DNA from: Paenibacillus glycanilyticus | GTDB lineage: Bacteria; Bacillota; Bacilli; Paenibacillales; Paenibacillaceae | NCBI RefSeq assembly: GCF_030161375.1 | Contig: NZ_BSSQ01000016.1 | Span: 189,085 to 253,084 of the forward strand | Direction of reading: 5' to 3' | Length of the DNA stretch: 64,000 nt | Part shown: positions 55,463-63,141 of the stretch, piece by piece | Layout: each line of letters starts with the position of its first letter | Numbering within the stretch: the first letter of the stretch is position 1 | Notes under the pieces: model-generated | Seen by the model: the letters and a program-made list of their open reading frames with translations, nothing else | Database searches by the model: none | What the model was told of the DNA's origin: nothing | Translations under genes and position numbers: made by a program

Positions 55463-56341
55463 ATGGACCTGAAAACCTTAAAGACGTTCCAAGCTATCGT
55501 GCGGCATGGTAGCTTCCATCAAGCAGCGGAAGCGCTAAGCTATGCGCAGTCGACGGTAACGATGCAAATCCAGAGGCTGGAGGGCGATCTTGGCGTCACG
55601 CTTTTTGAGCGGGGGAAGAAAGTGCAGCTGACGGAAGCGGGACGGCTGTTCCATGCGCAAAGCCTGGATATCGTAAACCGGATGGAGCAGATGCAGCGTA
55701 ATTTGCTCGAGATGCAGTCGGGAGAAGCCGGGAAGATCCGGGTTGGCGTAACCGAACCGTTAGCCAGCTACCGGCTGCCGCCGTTGCTGAAGGCTTTTAT
55801 GCAGGATCATGCACAAGTTGAAGTATCTCTTGAGATAGCGAGCACAACGGTTTTGGCCGAAGGTTTACGGCAAGGGGAGCTGGATTTTGCGTTATGCTCC
55901 GCGCCGGAAGCCGGAGGAGAGCTTTATTTCCATCCCTTGTTCAAAGAAAAGTTTGTCATGCTGCTGCCCGGAGAGCATCCGCTCGCGGAAGCTCAAGCTA
56001 TTCGGTTGACCGATCTGGAAGGGCACCGGCTGCTCATTACGGCGGAAACTTGTCCCTATCGGAAGAAGCTGGAGAGGATCCTGCAGGATAACGGCCCTCT
56101 TGCCATGGAGACGATGGAAATCGGCAGCATGACGGCGCTGAAGCATTATGTGGCAGCCGGCTTTGGCATGGCTCTCGTACCGGTTACAACCCTGGAACCG
56201 CTGCCTCCCGGGACGATTGCAAAGGAAATTGTCGGCACGTCGATCGATATGCTGATGGGGCTGCTCAGCCGTACTCAGCCGCTGCCGCCGGCGGCAGCTA
56301 AACTTTACGAGAATTTAAGGCAGGCGCTGGAAAGGATTTGA
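55463..56341 (+). CDS. LysR family transcriptional regulator
   Basis: 292 aa. The winged helix MDLKTLKTFQAIVRHGSFHQAAEALSYAQSTVTMQIQRLEGDLGVTLFERGKKVQLTEAGRLF is standard. The substrate-binding domain (about 90-290) includes GKIRVGVTEPLASYRLPPLLKAFMQDHAQVEVSLEIAS and GSMTALKHYVAAGFGMALVP. GGTAGGGGAG lies before ATG 55463. It is divergent from the SDR gene and shares an AT-rich operator region with it, so the SDR gene is the probable target, with the substrate or product of that enzyme as coinducer. The ligand is not identifiable by sequence. Confidence 0.92.
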   Translation: MDLKTLKTFQAIVRHGSFHQAAEALSYAQSTVTMQIQRLEGDLGVTLFERGKKVQLTEAGRLFHAQSLDIVNRMEQMQRNLLEMQSGEAGKIRVGVTEPLASYRLPPLLKAFMQDHAQVEVSLEIASTTVLAEGLRQGELDFALCSAPEAGGELYFHPLFKEKFVMLLPGEHPLAEAQAIRLTDLEGHRLLITAETCPYRKKLERILQDNGPLAMETMEIGSMTALKHYVAAGFGMALVPVTTLEPLPPGTIAKEIVGTSIDMLMGLLSRTQPLPPAAAKLYENLRQALERI

Positions 56342-56424
56342 ACCCTTGTATAGAGAAGGAATGATATGGAAACGATAGAGTTTGGTTCGATCGTTTATCT
56401 AATCACTGGGAAAGTGGGTACATC

Positions 56425-56967
56425 ATGTCCAATTTGAATATCGGTATTATTCTGGGCAGCACGCGCCAAGGCCGTGTAAGTCCTCAAGTAGGCGAATGGG
56501 TCAAAGGAGTTGCCGACAAACGCGGCGATGCCAACTATGAGATCGTTGATATTGCGGATTACAAGCTGCCGATGTTTGGCGAAGTAGACGCTAGCGAGCA
56601 AGCAGCAGCTTGGAATGCCAAGCTGGCGCAGCTGGACGGCTTCGTCTTTATCGTGCAGGAGTACAACCATAGCATTACGGCCGCGCTCAAGAACGCGCTC
56701 GACTTTGCGCGCGAAGCTTGGAACAACAAGGCTGCCGGCATCGTTAGCTACGGCTCGGTGGGCGGCGCTCGCGCAGCGGAGCATCTTCGCGGCATCCTTG
56801 GCGAGCTGTCCGTAGCGGACGTTCGCGTACATCCGGCGCTATCGTTGTTCACGGACTTCGAGAACGGTTCGGTATTCAAGCCGGCCGATCTTCATCTGAC
56901 GAACGTAAACGGCATGCTGGATCAGGTTCTTGCGTGGAGCGGCGCTTTGAAGACGCTTCGCCAATAG
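56425..56967 (+). CDS. NADPH-dependent FMN reductase (azoreductase/YieF-like)
   Basis: 180 aa. The flavodoxin-like start NIGIILGSTRQGRVSPQVGEWV holds the GSTRxGR phosphate loop, and FVFIVQEYNHSITAALKNALDFA matches the PEYN motif of the NADPH-dependent FMN reductase family, with Gln for Pro. SYGSVGGARAAEHLRGIL is the third conserved region. These enzymes reduce flavins, quinones, chromate or azo dyes. The upstream site is weak (GGGAAAGTGGG). It is a single gene 84 bp downstream of LysR with its own terminator. The natural substrate cannot be told. Confidence 0.88.
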   Translation: MSNLNIGIILGSTRQGRVSPQVGEWVKGVADKRGDANYEIVDIADYKLPMFGEVDASEQAAAWNAKLAQLDGFVFIVQEYNHSITAALKNALDFAREAWNNKAAGIVSYGSVGGARAAEHLRGILGELSVADVRVHPALSLFTDFENGSVFKPADLHLTNVNGMLDQVLAWSGALKTLRQ

Positions 56968-56980
56968 GTTCTAGGCTTGG

Positions 56981-57020
56981 AAAGGGCACCTTCTTCTTGA
57001 AGAGGGTGCTCTTTTTTTTG
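56981..57020 (+). terminator. Rho-independent terminator
   Basis: AGGGCACCTTCTT pairs with AAGAGGGTGCTCT (some G-U) and is followed by T8. It ends the FMN reductase gene. Confidence 0.9.
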
Positions 57021-57108
57021 CGCCATATGTAACCTTCTTGTCCCTTCGAGCGTCAGTAGCACTGTGTGAATGCGAATTCACGACCTTACATCAAGGAGAG
57101 TGCTAGAC

Positions 57109-57600
57109 GTGAAAAAACCGACGTTTCTTCTTCTATTGACGGTCCTCGTTGTCCTATTGCTGAGCGCCTGCTCGAAGAATGGAGAGAGTAGCGAGGCCGC
57201 AGACCCTAAGTTGTCCCCGCAAGAAATGGTAGAACAATTGACGAAGCAATTCGAGCAACCGCCGCAAACGGATCTGGAGGAGAACGGGGTAGAAGAGCTG
57301 TATCATCTCGACCCGTCGCTTCTTGAAGCTTATTCCATCAAAATCCCGCTAATGAACGTAAAAACGAATGAAGTAGCCGTGCTGAAGATGAAGAATGCCA
57401 AAGATGCGGATGTCGTGAAGAAAGGGATAGAACAACGCGCGGCAGACGTTCAGAAGCAATTCGAAACTTATCTGCCCGATCAATACGAGAATGCCAAAAA
57501 CTATCAAACATCCGTAAAAGGAAATTACGTGTTTTTTGCCATTGGGGAGCAAGCGGATGAAATGGTGAACGCCTTCAACGGGTTGTTCGAAGCGAAATAA
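57109..57600 (+). CDS. DUF4358 lipoprotein (first copy)
   Basis: 163 aa. The start GTG 57109 has AAGGAG 10 bases upstream; MKKPTFLLLLTVLVVLLLSAC is a lipoprotein signal with lipobox LSAC. The DUF4358 domain (about 45-163) has SIKIPLMNVKTNEVAVLKMKNAKDADVVKKGIEQRAADVQKQFETYLPDQYENAKNYQTSVKGNYVFFAIG. Its function is unknown, but such proteins occur beside MBOAT and DHHW genes. Here it is the first gene of that operon, six bases from the MBOAT gene. A second copy lies at the far end of the cluster, with highly similar core segments (LMNVKTNE, DQYENAKNY). Confidence 0.88.
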   Translation: MKKPTFLLLLTVLVVLLLSACSKNGESSEAADPKLSPQEMVEQLTKQFEQPPQTDLEENGVEELYHLDPSLLEAYSIKIPLMNVKTNEVAVLKMKNAKDADVVKKGIEQRAADVQKQFETYLPDQYENAKNYQTSVKGNYVFFAIGEQADEMVNAFNGLFEAK

Positions 57601-57606
57601 CGGCTT

Positions 57607-59028
57607 ATGGTATTCAGCAGCTTATTATTCCTGTTTGTTTTTCTGCCGGCGGTTTGGCTGCTCTACTGGCTGTCGCCCCGCAGAGGAAAGAATCTCATTC
57701 TGTTCTTGGCCAGTCTCGTATTCTACGCCTGGGGCGAACCGGTCTACATCATTCTTATGCTGATCTCAACGGTAACCGATTACAGCTTCGGGCTCTTGCT
57801 AAGCAAGCCGGAATGGGGGCCCAAGCGGCGCAAAGCCATCGTTGTGGCATCGGTCATTGTGAACTTAGCGCTACTGTCGTATTTCAAATACGCCGACTTC
57901 GCAATCCGGAATGTTAACGCTTTAATCGGAACCGACATACCGCTGACAGAGCTGGCGCTGCCGATTGGCATCTCGTTCTACACGTTCCAATCGATGTCTT
58001 ATATTATCGACGTGTACCGGGGAACGGCCAAGGCGCAGCGCAATTGGATCGACTTCGGTACGTTTGTCGCGTTATTCCCGCAGCTTGTGGCCGGTCCAAT
58101 CGTCCAGTACAACACAATAGCCGAGCAGCTGAGAGAGCGGCGCGTAACGATCGAATTGTTCGCGGAAGGCGTAAAGCGGTTTATTATCGGCCTCGCCAAA
58201 AAAGTGCTGCTAGCCAACAACATCGGCTTGCTCTGGCATGCGATCGCGGATATGGACGCCGGCACGCTTCCGGTGTTGACCGCTTGGCTGGGCATCATCG
58301 CTTTTGCGTTCCAGATTTATTTCGATTTCAGCGGATATTCGGATATGGCGATTGGACTTGGGCTCATGTTTGGCTTCCGGTTCAATGAGAACTTCAACAA
58401 GCCGTATACGGCGCAAAGCATCACCGATTTCTGGCGCAGATGGCATATTTCGCTTGGCAACTGGTTCCGGGATTACGTCTATATTCCGCTTGGCGGCAAC
58501 CGGAAGGGGTTGCCGAGACAACTTCGCAACATCCTGATCGTCTGGGTGTTGACCGGCATCTGGCACGGAGCGGCATGGAACTTCATGCTGTGGGGATTGT
58601 ATTTCGGCGTTATTCTTGCGTTCGAGAAGTGGGTTGGTCTCCGCCTGCTCGCCGAGGCTCCCAGATGGATCCGGCATCTCTATGCCAGCTTGCTCATTCT
58701 GCTCGGTTGGGTGCTGTTTGCCTTTGACGAGCTGCCGAAGGTCGGTGCTTATCTGAAAGCGATGTTTGGCTTAAACGGACAGGCGGTCTGGAACGAAGAG
58801 ACGGTATACTTCGCGTATACGAACGCCATTCTGCTTCTTATTCTTGTGCTGGCTTCAATGGCATGGGGAAGGAAGGCGGCTAAGGAAGCGGCGGCGGGAA
58901 ACACAGGCAGCGTTGCCGGCAGTTTACGCTTGTTGGCGGGTTCTGTCTGGCTGATGCTTCTGTTTCTCCTCTCGGTCTCTTATCTCGTTGATGCGACGTT
59001 TAATCCGTTCCTGTATTTCCGCTTTTGA
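57607..59028 (+). CDS. MBOAT family O-acyltransferase (AlgI/DltB-like)
   Basis: 473 aa with about ten to eleven membrane helices. The start MVFSSLLFLFVFLPAVWLLYWLSPRRGKN and LPIGISFYTFQSMSYIIDVYRG match AlgI-like proteins. FDFSGYSDMAIGLGLMFGFRFNENFNKPY, SITDFWRRWHISLGNWFRDYVYIPLGGN and the catalytic His in VLTGIWHGAAWNFMLWG are the core motifs. MBOAT enzymes pass acetyl groups across the membrane to a polysaccharide. The final acceptor step is usually done by an AlgX/DHHW-type protein, which is encoded next. Its start is six bases after the stop of the DUF4358 gene, with no good ribosome site, so coupling is likely. Confidence 0.93.
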   Translation: MVFSSLLFLFVFLPAVWLLYWLSPRRGKNLILFLASLVFYAWGEPVYIILMLISTVTDYSFGLLLSKPEWGPKRRKAIVVASVIVNLALLSYFKYADFAIRNVNALIGTDIPLTELALPIGISFYTFQSMSYIIDVYRGTAKAQRNWIDFGTFVALFPQLVAGPIVQYNTIAEQLRERRVTIELFAEGVKRFIIGLAKKVLLANNIGLLWHAIADMDAGTLPVLTAWLGIIAFAFQIYFDFSGYSDMAIGLGLMFGFRFNENFNKPYTAQSITDFWRRWHISLGNWFRDYVYIPLGGNRKGLPRQLRNILIVWVLTGIWHGAAWNFMLWGLYFGVILAFEKWVGLRLLAEAPRWIRHLYASLLILLGWVLFAFDELPKVGAYLKAMFGLNGQAVWNEETVYFAYTNAILLLILVLASMAWGRKAAKEAAAGNTGSVAGSLRLLAGSVWLMLLFLLSVSYLVDATFNPFLYFRF

Positions 59029-59045
59029 CAGCAAGGAGGACAAGC

Positions 59046-60197
59046 ATGATGAAAAAACATACCGACCGCCTGCTCGTCATCTGGTTCGTCCTGACGATCG
59101 CCGTGCTGGCCCTTCTCTTCCTTCTCTCTCCGGCAAGGAAGTTCTCGGAGCTTGAGAACCGTTATTTGCAGGTGGCGCCCAAGCTGACCTGGGATAACCT
59201 GATCGCCAAGAAATTCGCGGAGGAAGCCGAAACGTACGTAACCGATCATTTTCCGCTTCGCGGCAATTGGGTCGGGGTGAAGTCGGCGGCGGAGCAGCTT
59301 CGGTTGCAGCAGGAGAACAATGGAATTTACAAGGGGAAAGACGGTTACCTGTTCGAGAAATTTACGAAGCCGGATTCCGAGACATTAGGCAAATATACGG
59401 ATGCGATAAAAGAGTACGCGGCCGCTAATCCGGGCGCTAAGCTGACGTTCCTGCTTGCGCCGACTTCTATTGGCCTGTACCCGGACAAGCTTCCGTGGAA
59501 GGCACCGTTTGAACGGCAAGACCAGGTGAATGAAGAGGTAGGCGAAAGGCTGCAGGGGACGGCGAATTTGACGTACTTGAACGGGTTCGGCATATTGTCG
59601 CCGCATGGATCCGAGCCAATCTATTACCGTACCGACCATCACTGGACAACGCTTGGCGCTTATTATGCCTACGAGGCGTATGCGAAGCAAATGGGATGGA
59701 CGCCGCATCCTTTGAAAGATTATGCCGTGAAGACCGTCAGCGATTCGTTCCTCGGCAGCTACCATACGCGCGGACAATTCAGCTTGGTGAAGCCCGATAG
59801 AATGCAAATATTCGTGCCGAAAGAGCCTGTGGCAACGTCGGTATATGTAGCGGATACGGATACGACGTCAAGCAGCTTGTACGATGAAAGTTATCTGGCG
59901 AAGAAAGACAAATACTCGTATTTCCTCGGCGGGGTACATGCGCTTATGACGCTGACAAGCGATATTCCGGCGGGCGAAGAAGATTTGGACAAGCTGCTTG
60001 TCATCAAAGATTCGTACGCGCATAACATCTTGCCGTTCTTGGCGCAGCACGTAAAAGAAATTCATGTGATCGACATGCGTTACTACAACGGAAGCATCAG
60101 CGAATATAGGAAGGCCAACGGGATCCATCACACGCTGATGCTGTTTAACACGGCAACCTTCTCGGAGAATAACGAGATCCTTAAGCTCGGCAAATAA
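59046..60197 (+). CDS. DHHW family protein (AlgX/SGNH-like O-acetylation factor)
   Basis: 383 aa. A single N-terminal helix (about 8-30) anchors it outside the membrane. The region YYRTDHHWTTLGAYYAYEAYAKQMGW contains the DHHW motif that names the family, and KLLVIKDSYAHNILPFLAQHVKEIHVIDMRYYNG carries the SGNH-type Ser block (KDSYAH). Like AlgJ/AlgX it probably takes an acetyl group from the MBOAT partner and places it on an exopolysaccharide or wall polymer. AAGGAGGA lies just before ATG 59046; ATG 59049 is an alternative. It is between MBOAT and the second DUF4358 gene. The polymer cannot be named. Confidence 0.9.
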   Translation: MMKKHTDRLLVIWFVLTIAVLALLFLLSPARKFSELENRYLQVAPKLTWDNLIAKKFAEEAETYVTDHFPLRGNWVGVKSAAEQLRLQQENNGIYKGKDGYLFEKFTKPDSETLGKYTDAIKEYAAANPGAKLTFLLAPTSIGLYPDKLPWKAPFERQDQVNEEVGERLQGTANLTYLNGFGILSPHGSEPIYYRTDHHWTTLGAYYAYEAYAKQMGWTPHPLKDYAVKTVSDSFLGSYHTRGQFSLVKPDRMQIFVPKEPVATSVYVADTDTTSSSLYDESYLAKKDKYSYFLGGVHALMTLTSDIPAGEEDLDKLLVIKDSYAHNILPFLAQHVKEIHVIDMRYYNGSISEYRKANGIHHTLMLFNTATFSENNEILKLGK

Positions 60198-60227
60198 ACA
60201 TCCATCAGATAGGGAGAGTTCTTTTAA

Positions 60228-61025
60228 ATGAAAAAACGCGCCATTATCCTTCTTTTGTCCACCATGATTATGGGAAGCCTGCTTAGCGCTTGCGGCAGCA
60301 ATAACGATAACAATTCGCCAAGCCCTACCGCTTCGGCACCTGCGGAAGAAAGTCCATCCGCTAGCCCCGATGCGGAGCCAAGCGAGGAAGCTTCGGAGCA
60401 GCCGGCGGAAAGTCCGTCGGTAACGCCAGAGCAGAGCGCTTCCCCGGAGCCAAGCCAGACACCGGCGCCAACCAAGGAGCCTTCCCCAAGCGCGAAGCCG
60501 TCCGAGCCTGCGAAGAAGCCCGCGGCGACGCCGGCTCCAAGCGCGAAGCCATCGGCTACGCCTAAGCCGACGCCTAAGCCAACACCGAAACCAACGCCAA
60601 AACCAACGGTCAAGCCAAGCCCAAGTCCGTCGGCGGGTATCGCAACTAGCGACGTGATCGACGCGATGCTGAAGGCGGTTGAACAGCCATCCCTGATGGC
60701 TATGAGCGCCGATGACATTAAGAACATGTACGGCATCGATACCTCGACGCTTGCCGACTTCTCGGGCCGGATGCCGCTTATGAACGTGAAGACCAACGAG
60801 ATTGCCGTGTTTAAGGTCAAGAAAGAGAAGGACATCGATGCGGTCAAGAAAGGAATGGTCAGCCGCGCGGAAGCGGTTCAGAAGCAATTCGAGCAATATT
60901 TGCAGGACCAATATGAGAATGCCAAGAACTACAAAATTGTCGTGGAAGGCAATTACGTTCTATTCGTGATCTCGGAAAGCGCCGACGATCTGGTGAAAGC
61001 GTTCAAGGCCGCGCTGAAAAAATAA
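60228..61025 (+). CDS. DUF4358 lipoprotein (second copy) with Pro/Ser/Lys-rich spacer
   Basis: 265 aa. Lipoprotein signal MKKRAIILLLSTMIMGSLLSAC with lipobox LSAC, then a ~110-residue spacer of Ser, Pro, Glu, Ala and repeated KPTP units (about 30-140), which probably spans the wall. The DUF4358 domain (about 145-265) shares MPLMNVKTNEIAVFKVKKEKDIDAVKKGMVSRAEAVQKQFEQYLQDQYENAKNYKIVVEGNYVLFVIS with the first copy at 57109. AGGGAGAG lies upstream of ATG 60228. Two DUF4358 copies with different anchor lengths in one operon suggest partners at different depths of the wall, which is inference. Confidence 0.9.
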   Translation: MKKRAIILLLSTMIMGSLLSACGSNNDNNSPSPTASAPAEESPSASPDAEPSEEASEQPAESPSVTPEQSASPEPSQTPAPTKEPSPSAKPSEPAKKPAATPAPSAKPSATPKPTPKPTPKPTPKPTVKPSPSPSAGIATSDVIDAMLKAVEQPSLMAMSADDIKNMYGIDTSTLADFSGRMPLMNVKTNEIAVFKVKKEKDIDAVKKGMVSRAEAVQKQFEQYLQDQYENAKNYKIVVEGNYVLFVISESADDLVKAFKAALKK

Positions 61026-61106
61026 CTCCCGTTGCGGGGCATCCGTATAATTTGGCGCGTTAGATTCATCCTATTTGGGTAAGAGTTGCCGTAAGGAGGA
61101 TGCCCA

Positions 61107-61223
61107 ATGAATGAATCGATGTTCCATCTGTCATATATAGTTGCGTTCAGCATATTGCTGGCGGCAGGACTCGTTGCCATGGGATGGATGATCTACCATC
61201 GGAGAAAAAGAAAAATTCGATAA
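61107..61223 (+). CDS. Small membrane protein, 38 aa
   Basis: A short gene with AAGGAGG seven bases before ATG 61107 and stop TAA 61221-61223. The product has one hydrophobic helix (about residues 9-30, LSYIVAFSILLAAGLVAMGW) and a very basic tail (HRRKRKIR), so it should be an N-out membrane peptide. It is conserved-looking in design but I do not recognise it. It lies 81 bp after the second DUF4358 gene and before a terminator, so it may be the last gene of that operon or a single gene. Its role is unknown. Confidence 0.72.
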   Translation: MNESMFHLSYIVAFSILLAAGLVAMGWMIYHRRKRKIR

Positions 61224-61225
61224 AC

Positions 61226-61275
61226 AAAAAGCCATGAAGCTCCCTCAATCGATGAAGGAGTTCATGGCTTTTTTT
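61226..61275. terminator. Bidirectional terminator
   Basis: AAAAAGCCATGAA pairs with TTCATGGCTTTTT, with TCC/GGA inside. It lies between the 38-aa gene and the convergent permease gene. Confidence 0.88.
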
Positions 61276-61282
61276 CAAGCAA

Positions 61283-62101
61283 TTACTTGATGCCGAAGCG
61301 GATAAACGAATCCACGATATGCCGGCGCAGAAGCAGATAAATAAGGAGGATCGGCAGGCAAGATACGGTGGTCGCGGACATGAGGGAGCCCCACATATTC
61401 GTATCGGAGTTAACGAACAGCTTCAGACCGATCTGAATCGGGGAATGCTCCATCTTTTTCGTGATCAACATTGGCCACAAATACTCATTCCAGGCATTAA
61501 TGAACGAGATGATGCCAAGCGACGCGATGCCCGATTTGATGTTAGGAATTATGAGCCGCATCAGGATGTCCCAGTCATTCATGCCGTCGATGCAAGCCGC
61601 TTCGATCAGTACGCTTGGGAAAGCCTGAAACGATTGATACAGCGACAGAATGGCAAAGGTCGATACGCAGAACGGAAGCACGATGCCAAGCATGGAGTCA
61701 TTGAGTCCCAGATCATTAACCAATACATAGTTCGGAATCATGATGGCTTGGAACGGAATGAGCCAAGTTAAGCTGAGCACCGAGAAGATAAGTCCTTTGC
61801 CGCGGAATCTCCAGCGCACAAGCGCGTAAGCGGCAAGCAGACTGGTTGCGAGCTGGAGAAACGTCATCATAATCGAGATGGCAAACGAGTTGAAGATCAT
61901 CCGAACGATCGGCATTTGCGAAAAAGCGTACGTATAGTTGCTGAAGGTTGGCGCATTCGGGAAGAAGCTGTCCGTAAAAATCTCGGAGTCGTTCTTCAGC
62001 GAAGAGATGACCATCCAATACAGCGGAATAATGGCTATGATACACATCAGTGCCAGCGCCCCATGCCGCAGGAACGCAAGTACCGGGGAACGTTGGTTCA
62101 T
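61283..62101 (-). CDS. Carbohydrate ABC transporter permease (MalG/LacG type)
   Basis: 272 aa with six membrane helices. The EAA loop is EAACIDGMNDWDILMRLIIPNIKSGIASLGIISFINAWNEYLWPM, the site that docks the ATPase. It belongs to the CUT1 family for oligosaccharide uptake and is the inner partner of the permease encoded upstream. ATG 62101 has a GGAG-like site in the 19-bp gap. The third component, a binding protein, comes first in the operon. As in other Gram-positive CUT1 systems, the ATPase (MsmX type) is expected elsewhere. The sugar is unknown. Confidence 0.92.
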   Translation of the reverse strand: MNQRSPVLAFLRHGALALMCIIAIIPLYWMVISSLKNDSEIFTDSFFPNAPTFSNYTYAFSQMPIVRMIFNSFAISIMMTFLQLATSLLAAYALVRWRFRGKGLIFSVLSLTWLIPFQAIMIPNYVLVNDLGLNDSMLGIVLPFCVSTFAILSLYQSFQAFPSVLIEAACIDGMNDWDILMRLIIPNIKSGIASLGIISFINAWNEYLWPMLITKKMEHSPIQIGLKLFVNSDTNMWGSLMSATTVSCLPILLIYLLLRRHIVDSFIRFGIK

Positions 62102-62120
62102 CGAACATTCTCCTTCACCG

Positions 62121-63089
62121 TTAATTGTCGTAGAATGATAGCTTGCGCGATGCCGCGTTCATAAGCAGCGCGATTGCGCCAAATAGGAAGAAGAAGACAA
62201 GGGCTGCTGCCGAGCTGAAGCCTGCATTCAAGTTGGAGAACGCATAGCGGTACATTTCATAGTAGATGTTTGTTGAGGTACCGTATGGACCGCCCGTTGT
62301 TAGAATATCGATATAAGCAAATGTCCATTGGCTGGAGAACAGGATACTCATCATCAGCATGAACATAATCATTGGCGACATGAGTGGAACGGTTACGTTA
62401 ACGAATTGGCGCATGCTTGAAGCGCCGTCAATGGCAGCCGCTTCGTAATATTCGCGGCTAATGCTCGTAAGAGCCGCCGAGAACATAATGACGCTGAAGC
62501 CAATCATTTTCCAGCCGGTAATGAGCAGAATAATCCACTTCGCGAAGTTCGCGTCGGAGAAAAAAGCGATAGGCTGATCAATCCAATTCAGCTTGAGCAT
62601 GATGTGGTTGACTACGCCGTTCGACGGATGGAATAACCACCGCCAGATGGCGCTGACGGACACGGGAGCCAGAATCATTGGAATAAAGAAGATGCCGCGG
62701 TAAAAGTTTTTCATCTTGCCGTTCATATTGTTGGTGACGACGGCAAGGACAAGCGGAATCAGAATGGAGAATGGAAGCAGTCCAACCGTGTAGAAAACGG
62801 TGTTGCCGATAGAGTCCATAAAGGCCGGGTTGTGAAACAGCTTATCGAAGTTTTCGAAGCCGACAAACTTCTTTTCCGTCCCGGGCACCATGTTCCACTT
62901 GTGAAAAGCAAGATAGAACGTCGTGATGAGCGGTTTGTACATCCAGACGGACAACAGGATAATGGCAGGTGCCAAGTAGACGAACGGTTTGATTCTGCGC
63001 CATAGCTTGGCTTTATTCAGACGTTTGCGCGCAATTGCGGGACTCCCCTTTAAAGGGGGGGCATACGAGTTTTCGAATGTTTGGCTCAT
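62121..63089 (-). CDS. Carbohydrate ABC transporter permease (MalF/UgpA type)
   Basis: 322 aa with six membrane helices and a basic N-terminal tail. FVYLAPAIILLSVWMYKPLITTFYLAFHKWNMVPG is the typical first helix, and YYEAAAIDGASSMRQFVNVTVPLMSPMIMFMLMMSIL is the EAA loop. It is the CUT1 partner of the MalG-type permease downstream, 19 bp away. AAAGGAA lies upstream of ATG 63089. In the operon the binding-protein gene precedes it by 52 bp. Substrate probably a disaccharide or oligosaccharide; not identifiable from the permease alone. Confidence 0.92.
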   Translation of the reverse strand: MSQTFENSYAPPLKGSPAIARKRLNKAKLWRRIKPFVYLAPAIILLSVWMYKPLITTFYLAFHKWNMVPGTEKKFVGFENFDKLFHNPAFMDSIGNTVFYTVGLLPFSILIPLVLAVVTNNMNGKMKNFYRGIFFIPMILAPVSVSAIWRWLFHPSNGVVNHIMLKLNWIDQPIAFFSDANFAKWIILLITGWKMIGFSVIMFSAALTSISREYYEAAAIDGASSMRQFVNVTVPLMSPMIMFMLMMSILFSSQWTFAYIDILTTGGPYGTSTNIYYEMYRYAFSNLNAGFSSAAALVFFFLFGAIALLMNAASRKLSFYDN

Positions 63090-63141
63090 AACGATTCCTT
63101 TCCTATGGAGGAGTACGCTCTCCCAGTGTTATGGCTGTTTA

